Shown here piece by piece: positions 15,126 to 23,652 of a DNA stretch of 33,977 nucleotides; positions within the stretch are counted from its first letter, which is position 1; each line of letters opens with the position of its first letter. The stretch comes from an uncultured Clostridia bacterium. Its GTDB lineage: Bacteria; Bacillota; Clostridia; TANB77; CAG-508. Position numbers and translations under genes: made by a program. The stretch spans positions 1 through 33,977 of the forward strand of contig CAKPKI010000003.1 in NCBI GenBank assembly GCA_934167135.1, written 5' to 3'. Below the pieces are notes generated by a model, which had not been told where the DNA came from, ran no database searches, and saw only the letters and a program-made list of their open reading frames with translations.

Positions 15126-15581
15126 ATGGAAATATTAAAAAATATGAAAGAAAAACAAAAGATAATAATAATGACAATATTAACAGTAGCAATATTTGCA
15201 ATGAGTATATTTACAATTAATGATAATCAAATATTAAAAACATCGGCAAGTGTAGAAAATTCTAAAACAATTGGATGGGGAATAAAAAGAGCAAATAATA
15301 ATTTACAACCAGATGTTGGAGAGGCTAATAAAAAAATGCTGGAAGAAAATAGTGGGATTTGTTTAGGAAAAGATACTGATAAGAAGATATATCTGACTTT
15401 TGATGAGGGATATGAGGCTGGCTATACAGAAAAGATATTAAATACTTTAAAAGATAATGACATAAAAGCAACTTTTTTTATAACATCACATTATTTAAAT
15501 ACTGCACCAGAATTAGTGGAGCGAATGATTAATGAAGGACATATAGTTGGAAATCATACACCAGACTTCTTAATGTCCTAA
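15126..15581 (+). pseudogene. pdaA: pdaA-type polysaccharide deacetylase, 5' fragment interrupted by the element
   Basis: The first 145 codons belong to a PdaA-like de-N-acetylase of the NodB fold. They encode a signal or anchor segment (residues ~11-30), the PdaA-typical WGIKRANNN..PDVGE, the first catalytic motif YLTFDEGYE (Asp93), and the second motif as far as GHIVGNHT. After Thr145 the frame enters element DNA and adds six foreign residues (PDFLMS) before a stop. The remaining codons are at 21685-22068. In Bacillus subtilis PdaA makes muramic delta-lactam in the spore cortex, needed for germination. Without the second metal-binding His and the C-terminal motifs this fragment should be inactive. 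AGGAGG precedes ATG 15126. Confidence 0.92.
15549..15560 (+). repeat. attL core, 12-bp direct repeat
   Basis: GGAAATCATACA is identical to 21673-21684. To its left is pdaA sequence and to its right element sequence. The likely crossover dinucleotide is CA at 15555-15556, inside the His144 codon. Confidence 0.88.
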
Positions 15582-15624
15582 AAGTTTGTATATTTTATAA
15601 TTTTATAAAAAGGAGTAATTAAGA

Positions 15625-15735
15625 ATGAAAAAAGAAAAAAATTTAAAAATAAATATTGAATATGGAAGTAAGAATTTAAAAGAGATACTCAGAGAAATTC
15701 TAAAGGAACAATACATAAATTATATAACTGGCTAG
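15625..15735 (+). CDS. 36-aa ORF at the left end of the element
   Basis: ATG 15625 follows AGGAGTAATTAAG. The product (MKKEKNLKINIEYGSKNLKEILREILKEQ...) is hydrophilic, with an amphipathic KNLKEILREILKE helix. Short ORFs of this helical type are common next to serine recombinases on clostridial elements. It may be the remnant of a regulator or a directionality factor, but nothing proves this. Confidence 0.45.
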   Translation: MKKEKNLKINIEYGSKNLKEILREILKEQYINYITG

Positions 15736-15768
15736 CTTATTTTTTATACAGAGCAATTTCAAAAACTA

Positions 15769-15796
15769 TTGACAGAAATTTAAGATATGATAGAAT
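15769..15796 (+). promoter_or_regulatory. promoter of the element's cargo operon
   Basis: TTGACA (15769-15774), 16 bp, TAGAAT (15791-15796). It is 33 bp ahead of the ATP-binding protein gene and the only strong promoter seen in the cargo. Confidence 0.7.
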
Positions 15797-15829
15797 AAAA
15801 AATAATTTCTAAAATAAAAGGGGGAAAAA

Positions 15830-16588
15830 ATGTTAGAAGTAAATAATCTAAAAAAGAAATTTACTAGACAAGATAAAAACAAGAAGAAAATAAGCTTTTA
15901 TGCTGTCAATGGTGTATCATTTAAAGCAGATAAAGGAGAAATAATTGGAATACTCGGACCAAATGGTGCAGGAAAAACAACTATGTTAAGAATATTAGCA
16001 GGAATTATGGAACAGTCAGAAGGAACAGTTGAAGTTGATGGACAAAACTATAAAAAAAATAGTTTAGATATAAAGAGTAAGATAGCCTTTCTTTCTGGTA
16101 ATACTAAATTATACAATAGATTATCTGTACACGAATTAATACAGATGTGTGGCAAATTATATGGAATGGAAATGAATGATATAAACAAAAGAGAAAAAGA
16201 AATATTGAGATTACTAAATTTAGAAGAAATAAAAAATGCTAAAATAGGAAATCTATCTACTGGACAAACACAAAGAGTAGGACTAGCTCGTTGTTTAATA
16301 CATAAGCCACAGTATTATATTCTAGATGAAGCTACAACAGGATTAGATATTATTTCAAGTCAAATCATTTTAGATTTTATAAAGGATGAAAAGAAAAAAG
16401 GTAAAACAATACTTTATTCAACACACTATATGGAAGAAGCAGAAAATATCTGTGATCAAGTTATAATGGTAAATAAAGGACAAGTTATAGAGACAGGAAC
16501 ACCAGAAGAAATAAAAGCAAAAACTGATACAACAAATTTAAGAGATGCTTTTTTTGCGTTAATAGGAGGTGTTTCAAATGAAGAATAA
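15830..16588 (+). CDS. NatA-like ABC transporter ATP-binding protein
   Basis: This 252-aa ATPase has Walker A GPNGAGKT (about residues 45-52), a Q-loop region, the signature LSTGQTQR, Walker B YYILDEATTGLD and the switch His in STHYMEEAE. Its closest named relative by pattern is NatA, the ATPase of the NatAB exporter, although ABC-2 exporters of this class also move peptides and drugs. GGGGG precedes ATG 15830. It overlaps the permease gene by 11 bp, so the two form one exporter, and the M13 peptidase gene follows in the same operon. Confidence 0.92.
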   Translation: MLEVNNLKKKFTRQDKNKKKISFYAVNGVSFKADKGEIIGILGPNGAGKTTMLRILAGIMEQSEGTVEVDGQNYKKNSLDIKSKIAFLSGNTKLYNRLSVHELIQMCGKLYGMEMNDINKREKEILRLLNLEEIKNAKIGNLSTGQTQRVGLARCLIHKPQYYILDEATTGLDIISSQIILDFIKDEKKKGKTILYSTHYMEEAENICDQVIMVNKGQVIETGTPEEIKAKTDTTNLRDAFFALIGGVSNEE

Positions 16589-17729
16589 AGGTATGATATT
16601 TGAAATAATAAAAAAAGAAATAAGAGATGTTATTAGAGATAAAAAGACTTTAATTATGATGATTGTTATTCCCTTAATATTATACCCATTGATGTTTGGG
16701 TTTATCTTAACATTTCAAGATTCAATGAATAATGCAGATGAATCAAATTATAATAAAATCGGTTTTGCATTTGAACCTGATAGTGCGATGAATACTATTA
16801 TAGAAGAATTGGGAATTGATAAAGTTAGAGGAAAAGAAGATGAGCTCAAAGAAAAACTTAAAAATGATGAAATTGACAGTTATATCATACTAAAAGATAG
16901 AGAATTTACAATATATTATACAGAACAAGATAACTACGGTATGGCAACTTTACAAATGGCAAATGAGTTAATTAATAGTTATAAACAAGCAATTCAATCA
17001 CAAATGCTTACCAGTGAAGGATTAATTCCAGATGAAATATTTAATGTTTATACAGTTAAAGAAGAGGATGTATCAGAAACAGATTTTATAACACAATATA
17101 TGATTGGTATGGTTCCGACATTTATATTAATGACAACAACATTAACTGCTACATTTGTTGCAATTGATATGACAGCAGGAGAAAAAGAGAGAGGAACACT
17201 TGAGACTTTATTAACATTTCCTTTAAAACCTGGAGATATAATAGGTGGAAAATTTTTTGCTACTACAATTTGTACAGTTATTAGTGCAGTTATTGGATTT
17301 TCATCAATGTATGGCGTTTTATACTATTTATCAGATACACTAGAGTCATTTAAGGGAATGCAATTATTATCATTTGGAAGTATATGTTTGGTTCTACTAT
17401 TGTTTGTTATCTTTGCTATGCTTATGAGTGCATTAGCTATTGTAATTGCAAGTAGAGCAAAGAGCTTTAAAGAAGCACAGAATTCAACACAACCTTTAGC
17501 ATTTATTACAATGATTCCAATGTTTTTATCTATGATGGGAACAAAATTAGATATGACACTTTCAATGATACCATTTGTAAATGTAAATTTGCTATTGACC
17601 GACATAATATCTAACGCAGTAAATATGAAGTATTTTATGATAACTATAATTTCTAATCTTGTATTTATAGTTATTATAATGAAAGCAGTTATTAAATTAT
17701 TTAAATCAGATAAAATATTATTTTGTTAG
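16578..17729 (+). CDS. NatB-like ABC-2 type permease
   Basis: This membrane protein of about 383 aa has the NatB layout. One transmembrane helix near the N-terminus (LIMMIVIPLILYPLMFGFIL) is followed by an extracytoplasmic domain of about 150 residues and then a cluster of five or so helices (MVPTFILMTTTLTATFVAI onward). The motif AGEKERGTLETLLTFPLKPGDI between helices is characteristic of ABC-2 permeases. Start 16578 is preferred because AGGAGG (16564-16569) is correctly spaced; the GTG at 16569 lies within that site. It pairs with the ATPase encoded just upstream. The substrate is unknown. Confidence 0.9.
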   Translation: MKNKGMIFEIIKKEIRDVIRDKKTLIMMIVIPLILYPLMFGFILTFQDSMNNADESNYNKIGFAFEPDSAMNTIIEELGIDKVRGKEDELKEKLKNDEIDSYIILKDREFTIYYTEQDNYGMATLQMANELINSYKQAIQSQMLTSEGLIPDEIFNVYTVKEEDVSETDFITQYMIGMVPTFILMTTTLTATFVAIDMTAGEKERGTLETLLTFPLKPGDIIGGKFFATTICTVISAVIGFSSMYGVLYYLSDTLESFKGMQLLSFGSICLVLLLFVIFAMLMSALAIVIASRAKSFKEAQNSTQPLAFITMIPMFLSMMGTKLDMTLSMIPFVNVNLLLTDIISNAVNMKYFMITIISNLVFIVIIMKAVIKLFKSDKILFC

Positions 17730-17742
17730 AGTGGAGGAAAAG

Positions 17743-19731
17743 ATGAAAAATAATAAGGTTGTTCAAGCTCTTATGGGTGGAATCTTGGGATTAGCTTGTG
17801 CAATGATAACAATAATGGTAATGGATTCTAATTCTGTACTTTCTTCAAAAGACGAAGAAAGTACAGCTATAGAAGATGATTTTTATGCTAATATAAACAA
17901 TGATATTATAGAAAATCACGAATTGAAAAAAGATAAGAAATATTGGTCTTTATTGTTTACAGAAACACAAGATAATGTTGATGACAAAGTTAAGGAAATA
18001 GTGAAAGCAATAGTTTCAAAAAAAGATAAATACAAAGATGAAACTGCTGAACATAAAATATGCAAATTATACGAAAGTATAGTAAATCAAGAAAATAGTA
18101 CAAAAAAGTTGGATACATATATTGAAAGTATTGACAATTCAAAAAATATAGATGAATTGATGAATAATTTAGCAAGAATAGATAAAGAATTATCTTTGAG
18201 CATTTTTATGAAATCTTCATTACAAAATGATTATAAAGATAATACACAAACAATAGTTATGGTGGAACCTTTTTCTTTTGATTATGGAAATATATATGCT
18301 GATTATTATACTAATCCATTATACTCTTCATATGTAGCTACATATATTGAATTTGACAGAGAAATATTCAAAATATATGGATATAACGATGAAGAAGCAA
18401 AAGAAAGTGTAAGAAAAATAAGTAGATTTTATACTGAGATTGCAAAAAATTCTAAATCAATGGAAGAACTTACTGAAGTACAGTCTTTTTATAATATTGT
18501 ATCTAAAAAATATTTAAAAGATATTTTTAGTAATATAAATATAGATAATTTTATAAATTACAACAATCAATATAATATAAGTATAGTGGATGAAGAACAG
18601 GCTCGTTCATTAAATAGTTATTTAACTATGGAAAATTTGGATACATTAAAGGAATGTATTAAATTACAAATATTACAAAACTATGGAAGATATGCTGATA
18701 TAAAATATTATAATCTAATGAATAAATTAGAGGCAAAACTTACTGGGACAGATATAACAGAAGACACTATAGAAGATTACGCTGTTAATGTAGTAGCATT
18801 CTATTTTGATACAGAAATTTCACAAGAATATGTAAAAAGATATGCAAATGAAAATTCAATTAAAGAATTCAAACAGATAATTAATGATATTATTGCTGAA
18901 TATAAAATAAAGATAGAAAACAATGTATGGCTAAGTGATAATACAAAACAAAAGGCCATACTTAAATTAGAAAATATGAATACTAATGTAGGGTATCCAG
19001 ATAAATGGGAAGAAAATTCTCAAAAATATAATTTGACTGATAATTTATTAGATAATATTATAAATATGAATAAGGTTAATGTAGAATATGAAAATGATTC
19101 AATCATTAATAAAGAAAAGTATTGGATAATGTCGCCATTAACTGTAAATGCTTATTATAATCCACAAGATAATTCAATTAATTTCCCAATAGCACTATTA
19201 GATTATGAATTTTATAATGAAAATAATACATATTATCAAAATTTAGGCTCATTAGGAAGTATTATTGCTCACGAAATAACACATGCATTTGATAATAATG
19301 GAGCATTGTTTGATGAAAAAGGTAATATGAATAATTGGTGGGAAGAAGAAGACTATGCGAAATTTGAGCAATTGCAAAAAGAAGTAATAGAGTATTACAA
19401 TGAATATAAAGTTAATGGTAAATTCGTAAATGGAAAACAGACAGTAGGAGAGAATATTGCGGATTTAGGTGGAATATCTTGCGTAGTAGATATTGCTAAA
19501 AGAAAAGGAGCAACAAAAGAAGAGTTGAAAGAAATATTCACATCATATGCAAATATTTGGGCAAGTAAATCTACAGAAGAATATACAAAAATATTATTAA
19601 TAATGGATACACACTCACCAGACAAAATAAGAGTAAATGCAGTATTATCTTCAATAGACGAATTTTATAATACTTTTGAGATAAAAGAAACAGACGAAAT
19701 GTATAAAGAAAAAAAAATTAAAGTATGGTAA
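17743..19731 (+). CDS. M13-family zinc metallopeptidase (PepO/neprilysin-like), membrane-anchored
   Basis: This protein is about 662 aa. The N-terminal hydrophobic segment (VVQALMGGILGLACAMITIMV) predicts an anchor, placing the enzyme outside the cell. The catalytic domain has the substrate-binding NAYYNPQDNSINFP, the zinc motif HEITH (510-514) with AFDNNG, and GENIADLGG carrying the third zinc ligand (Glu near 570). M13 enzymes cleave short peptides. The C-terminal Cys-containing end of mammalian members is absent, as is usual in bacteria. GGAGG at 17733-17737 sets ATG 17743, 13 bp after the permease stop, so it belongs to the exporter operon. Processing or destroying an exported or external peptide is a plausible role but an inference. 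Confidence 0.93.
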   Translation: MKNNKVVQALMGGILGLACAMITIMVMDSNSVLSSKDEESTAIEDDFYANINNDIIENHELKKDKKYWSLLFTETQDNVDDKVKEIVKAIVSKKDKYKDETAEHKICKLYESIVNQENSTKKLDTYIESIDNSKNIDELMNNLARIDKELSLSIFMKSSLQNDYKDNTQTIVMVEPFSFDYGNIYADYYTNPLYSSYVATYIEFDREIFKIYGYNDEEAKESVRKISRFYTEIAKNSKSMEELTEVQSFYNIVSKKYLKDIFSNINIDNFINYNNQYNISIVDEEQARSLNSYLTMENLDTLKECIKLQILQNYGRYADIKYYNLMNKLEAKLTGTDITEDTIEDYAVNVVAFYFDTEISQEYVKRYANENSIKEFKQIINDIIAEYKIKIENNVWLSDNTKQKAILKLENMNTNVGYPDKWEENSQKYNLTDNLLDNIINMNKVNVEYENDSIINKEKYWIMSPLTVNAYYNPQDNSINFPIALLDYEFYNENNTYYQNLGSLGSIIAHEITHAFDNNGALFDEKGNMNNWWEEEDYAKFEQLQKEVIEYYNEYKVNGKFVNGKQTVGENIADLGGISCVVDIAKRKGATKEELKEIFTSYANIWASKSTEEYTKILLIMDTHSPDKIRVNAVLSSIDEFYNTFEIKETDEMYKEKKIKVW

Positions 19732-20016
19732 AAGAATTCCACTCAAATATGATATACTAACTATGATATGGTTAATAAACGAAAAGGAGAGTGAATAAAA
19801 TATTATTTGTGAAGATATTTCTTTACATTATTTCCAAATTGTAGAAATGTGGAAAAAGATACACTCAGGTAATATTAAATTTTATTGTTAAGATATATCA
19901 AAAATAAAAAACTTACAAATTTTTGTAAGTTTTTTATTTTTTGATATAAAAACATTAAAGTAATAATTCGCAACTTAATTCATAAAATTAGAAAAAAGAC
20001 AAGAATAAAAATAGAG
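19732..20016 (+). other. non-coding gap between M13 gene and recombinase
   Basis: No supportable gene. An AAAAGGAG (about 19783-19790) is followed only by a 17-codon GTG frame, possibly a decayed gene start. The main feature is the long hairpin listed separately. Confidence 0.5.
19894..19948 (+). terminator. long-stem terminator of the cargo operon
   Basis: Outer arms TATATC (19894-19899) and GATATA (19943-19948) enclose AAAAAACTTACAAA and its complement TTTGTAAGTTTTTT. The stem is about 25 bp with few mismatches and could act in both directions. Confidence 0.8.
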
Positions 20017-21649
20017 GTGGTTTTTATAAAAAATTTTAGAAGTATAAGGGTCGCAAAATACATAAGACTTTCAAGAGATGACGGGGATGACAGAGAAAGT
20101 GAGAGTGTAGAAAACCAAAGAGATATTATAGATAATTATATACAAGAACATAAAGAACTAATTGAAGTTGGAGAATATGTTGATGATGGATATACAGGTA
20201 CAAATTTTAACAGACCAGGATTTCAAAAAATGTTGCAAGACATAAAAAAAGAAAAAGTTGATTGCATAATAACAAAAGATTTATCTAGATTTGGGAGAGA
20301 TCATATAGATACAGGGTATTATTTAGAAAGATATTTGCCAGCAAATAATATAAGATATATTGCTATTCGGAGACAATGTAGATACATTAAAATCAGATGG
20401 ATTGCAATTTCTAACATTTAAGCTAAGTTTTAATGATTATTATGCACAGGATATTTCAAATAAGATAAAAAGTGTAAAACAAAGAAAAATTGAAAAAGGA
20501 GAATATCAAGCTGGAATACCACCATATGGTTATAAAAAAGATAAAGATATCAAAAATCATTTAGTACCAGATGAATATAGCTCTGGAATAGTAAAAGAAA
20601 TTTTCGATATGTATGTAAATAAAGGAATGTCAACAATAAAAATTGCTGATGAATTAAACAGAAGAAATATAGAACCACCAGCAATATATTTAAAAATACC
20701 AACATATATGAAAAAAAGAAGTAGTAACCCGAGTGGAAATTATGTATGGCTTAGAGCTCAAATAGGAAAGATTTTAAAAAATGAGGTATATTTAGGAAGT
20801 GTAGTAGGAAGAAAATTTCAAAAAGTAAGCCATAAAATAGCAAAAGTTAGATGTACTAAAAAAGAAGAACATATTGTATTAAAAAATATGCATGAACCAA
20901 TTATAGATATTGAAATCTGGAATAAAGCACAAGAAAAATTAAAAGGCTATACAACAGTTCGAAATAGAAAATACGATCACCCACTAAAAGGACTAGTATA
21001 TTGTGGTGAATGTGGAAATAAAGCAACTCTAAGATGTAGAGAAGAAAAAAGAAAAAATGGAAATGTATGGAAAGCTACATATTTTATTTGTTCAAAAAGA
21101 AATAATTATACTTTGCTCTGTGACTGCAAGCAAATATCTGCAAATACAGTAGAAGAGGTAGTAAATGAAAAAATAAGAGAAGAAATAAACAAAATATACT
21201 TTTCAGAAGAAGAAATAAAAGAAATATATAATGAAGCGAGAAAGCAGGCAAATAGTAAAGAAAATTTATTAAAAATAAATTTAAAAGATTTACAAATTAA
21301 GTTAAAATACATACAAAAAAATATAGAAGAAATTTATCAAGATAAAATAAACAAAGTTATACAAGTAGAAGATTTTAAAACAATGTATGAGAAAATGCAA
21401 AAGCAAAAAATAAAAATTTTAAAAGAAATAGAAAAAAATAATAAAGAATTAGAGCAAAATAATAAACAAAGCCCTCAAATAGATTATAAGAAAATATATG
21501 AAATAGCAAAAGAGTTTTTAAAAACTAATAGGTTTAATAAAACAATTTTAGAAAAGTTAATAGAAAAAATAGAATTTGATAATAAAAGAAATATAAAAGT
21601 TAAACTAATATTTCAAAATCCAGCAGAGGTAATAGAAAAAAGTTTATAA
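20017..21649 (+). pseudogene. large serine recombinase, frameshifted
   Basis: The first frame (20017-20421) encodes the resolvase domain: YIRLSRDDGDD with the catalytic Ser, GYTGTNFNRPGF, and ITKDLSRFGRDH with catalytic Arg. At about 20368 the frame is broken; the match resumes one base later as GDNVDTLKSDG and runs to 21649. The second part has the recombinase domain (GIPPYGYKK..), a zinc ribbon (YCGECGNKA ... CSKR ... CDCK) and a C-terminal coiled coil. Removing the C at 20368 would give one frame of about 543 codons. No good start exists: AGAGGTGG (20013-20020) is followed at the right distance by ATA (20026), perhaps a mutated ATG, while the GTG at 20017 lies inside the ribosome binding site. 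It is the presumed integrase of the element. Confidence 0.9.
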
Positions 21650-21672
21650 AAGAATAGTACATTAGTATGTGA

Positions 21673-21684
21673 GGAAATCATACA
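21673..21684 (+). repeat. attR core, 12-bp direct repeat
   Basis: GGAAATCATACA, identical to 15549-15560. It is directly followed by the next pdaA codon (GTG, Val146) at 21685. Confidence 0.88.
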
Positions 21685-22068
21685 GTGAACCATAAAAGTT
21701 TACCAAGTATATCGAATGAAGAAATAGAAAGTGAAATAATGAAATTACATCAAGCAGTATATGAAAAATTCAACTATGAAATGAAATACATGCGTCCACC
21801 AAAAGGGGAATTTAATAAAAGGACATTAGAAAAAACAATACAACTTGGATACAAAACAGTAATGTGGAGTTTTGCATATTTTGATTGGGACGAAAAAAAG
21901 CAACCATCAATAGAAGAAAGCAAAAAAATAATAATAAATAATCTACATTGTGGAGAAATTATGTTACTTCATCCAAACTCGAAAACAAATGCAGAAGTAT
22001 TAGATACAATTATAAAAGAGGCAAAAAAAGAAGGATATGAATTTAAATTATTAGATGAATTTAATTAA
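21685..22068 (+). pseudogene. pdaA: pdaA-type polysaccharide deacetylase, 3' fragment
   Basis: The 127 codons from GTG 21685 continue the deacetylase cut at 15560. They begin VNHKSLPS, supplying the second metal-binding His (His148 in the rebuilt protein). Then come MRPPKGEFNKRTLE (motif 3), VMWSFAYFDWD (motif 4) and IMLLHPNSKTNAE (motif 5 with its Leu-His). The rebuilt protein has 272 aa, about the size of PdaA (263 aa in B. subtilis). No ribosome binding site precedes 21685, so this piece is probably not translated well by itself. yqfC follows 44 bp downstream. Confidence 0.92.
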
Positions 22069-22112
22069 AAATTATGCACAATGAATCAATAAAACTAAGA
22101 TAGGAGAATAGA

Positions 22113-22382
22113 ATGAAAAAAAAGAGATTAGATAAATTATTAGAAATTCCAGAAGAAGTATACTCAAATGTTCCAAAAATAACAATAGTAGGTTTTAATG
22201 AAATAGTATTAGAAAATTACAAAGGAATATTAGAATATGAAGAATTTTTTGCAAGCATAAGCACTCATATAGGAGTAATAAATATAAATGGATATAATAT
22301 AAATTTAGAAAAAATGACAAATGATGATATAAAAATAACGGGAAAAATTGAAAGTATTGAGATAGAAAGGACAGAAGACTGA
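22113..22382 (+). CDS. yqfC: YqfC-family sporulation protein
   Basis: This small protein (89 aa) is of the YabP/YqfC type: KKRLDKLLEIPEEVYSNVPKI, the conserved NYKGILEYEE, and a C-terminal ING..I.LE.MT.DDI.I.G.I. B. subtilis yqfC is transcribed by the mother-cell sigma factor SigE; its function is not established. TAGGAGA precedes ATG 22113. It is followed by yqfD after 18 bp, the standard order, which identifies the host as a spore former. Confidence 0.88.
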   Translation: MKKKRLDKLLEIPEEVYSNVPKITIVGFNEIVLENYKGILEYEEFFASISTHIGVININGYNINLEKMTNDDIKITGKIESIEIERTED

Positions 22383-22400
22383 AAGTACAAGGGGGATTAA

Positions 22401-23613
22401 ATGATAATAAAAATATTACTTAAATATATACAAGGCTATATCAGAATAACAGTAGAAGGATATTACATAGAAAGATTTATAAACATATGTACAACAAACA
22501 AGATATTAATATGGAACTTAAAAAGAGAAAAAGGTATAAAACTACATCTAAACATAGGAATAAAAGATTTTTATAGAGCAGTCAAAGTAGCAAAAAAATT
22601 ACAATGTAAAATAAGTATACAAAAAAAGAGAGGAATACCGTTTTTAATAAATAGATACAGAAAAAGAAAAATATTTGTAATATCATTACTATTTATTCTA
22701 ATAGCCATATATGTAAGTTCAAACTATGTATGGAATATAGAAGTTAAAGTTGAAGACAATCTAAAATTAGAGAATATTGAAGCAGATGTGCAAGAAGCTG
22801 GATTAAAACCTGGAATGAAAAAAAATAAAGTAAAAACAGAAGATGTTGTAAACAAAATAAGGCGAAAAAGAGCAGATATATCGTGGATTGGAATAAGTAT
22901 AAAAGGAACAAATGCAATAGTAAAAGTAGTAAAAGCAAAAGAGGCACCTAACATTATAGACGAAAAAGAATATAGCAATATTGTAGCACAAAAATCAGGA
23001 ATAATAACTCAAATAATAGCACAAAATGGAACAGCTAAAGTAAAACAAGGAGATATGGTTGAGAAAGGACAAATTTTAATAGAAGGAACAATGGAAGGAA
23101 AATACACAGGAATAAGGCAAGTACATAGTCTAGGTGAAGTAAAAGCAATAGTACAATATAGTCAAACAGAAAAAATAAATCTAAAAGAGGAGCAAAAAGT
23201 AAAAACAGGAAAAAAAGAAACGAAATATGGAATAAATTTTAATAATTTTCAAATAAATTTCTATAAAACCCTTTCAAAATTTAAAATTTATGATACAATA
23301 AAGGAAGAAAAAAAGTTAAGAATATTTTCAAATTTATATTTACCAATTTCAGTAAAAAAAATAACAAATGAAGAAATGAAAAAAACTTTAAAAGAATACT
23401 CTGTAGAAGAAGCTGTTGAAAGAGGAACAGAACAATTAGAAAAACAGATAGAAGAAGAAATTTCGGAAAAACAAAATATACTTCGGAAAAAATGCAAATG
23501 TAGTAGAAAACGAAGAATATGTAGAAGTAAGTGTAACATATGAAGTAATTGAAAATATAGGAATGCAGGAAAAAATAGATAAAATACAAGAGCAGACAGA
23601 AGAAATAGAATAA
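22401..23613 (+). pseudogene. yqfD: YqfD-family sporulation protein with a +1 frameshift near the 3' end
   Basis: YqfD is a SigE-dependent membrane protein of B. subtilis (398 aa) in the sporulation stage IV group. The N-terminal cytoplasmic part is followed by a transmembrane span (IFVISLLFILIAIYVSS, about 93-109) and a large outer domain with ISWIGISIKGTNAIVKVVKA and the QNGTAKVKQGDMVEKGQILI turn. The raw frame stops at 23543 after an atypical Lys/Arg/Cys-rich tail. Skipping one base at 23484 (ctt-C-gga) recovers a family-typical end, NANVVENEEYVEVSVTYEV, to a stop at 23611-23613, giving 403 aa. Only about 45 residues are affected, so the product may keep partial function. A real mutation, recoding and sequence error are all possible. 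Confidence 0.85.
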
Positions 23614-23652
23614 ACATACCTGCCTACCAAGAACTTGGAAAGGATGGAAAAA

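Larger units (their letters stand above)
15557..21680 (+). mobile_element. 6.1-kb serine-recombinase element inserted in pdaA
   Basis: The element runs from the crossover in attL to the crossover in attR. It contains a 36-aa ORF, a NatA/NatB-like ABC exporter, an M13 metallopeptidase and, next to attR, a large serine recombinase. All genes lie on the plus strand, in the same direction as pdaA. Joining its two ends gives an attP made of an imperfect inverted repeat: 21656-21674 against the complement of 15561-15579 matches at 13 of 19 positions, around a 10-bp centre AAATCATACA. Deleting 15561-21684 restores pdaA in frame. No conjugation, replication or phage structural genes are present. Confidence 0.9.

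Noticed and set aside
15557..21680. Integrative conjugative element or prophage
   Set aside because: No relaxase, type IV secretion, replication or phage structural genes are present in 6.1 kb.
20368..23486. CGG as a reassigned or unassigned codon in this organism
   Set aside because: Three other in-frame CGG codons (two in the gene at 4384, one in the gene at 33790) read through in apparently coherent proteins, so at most the NTT-CGG-A context is special.
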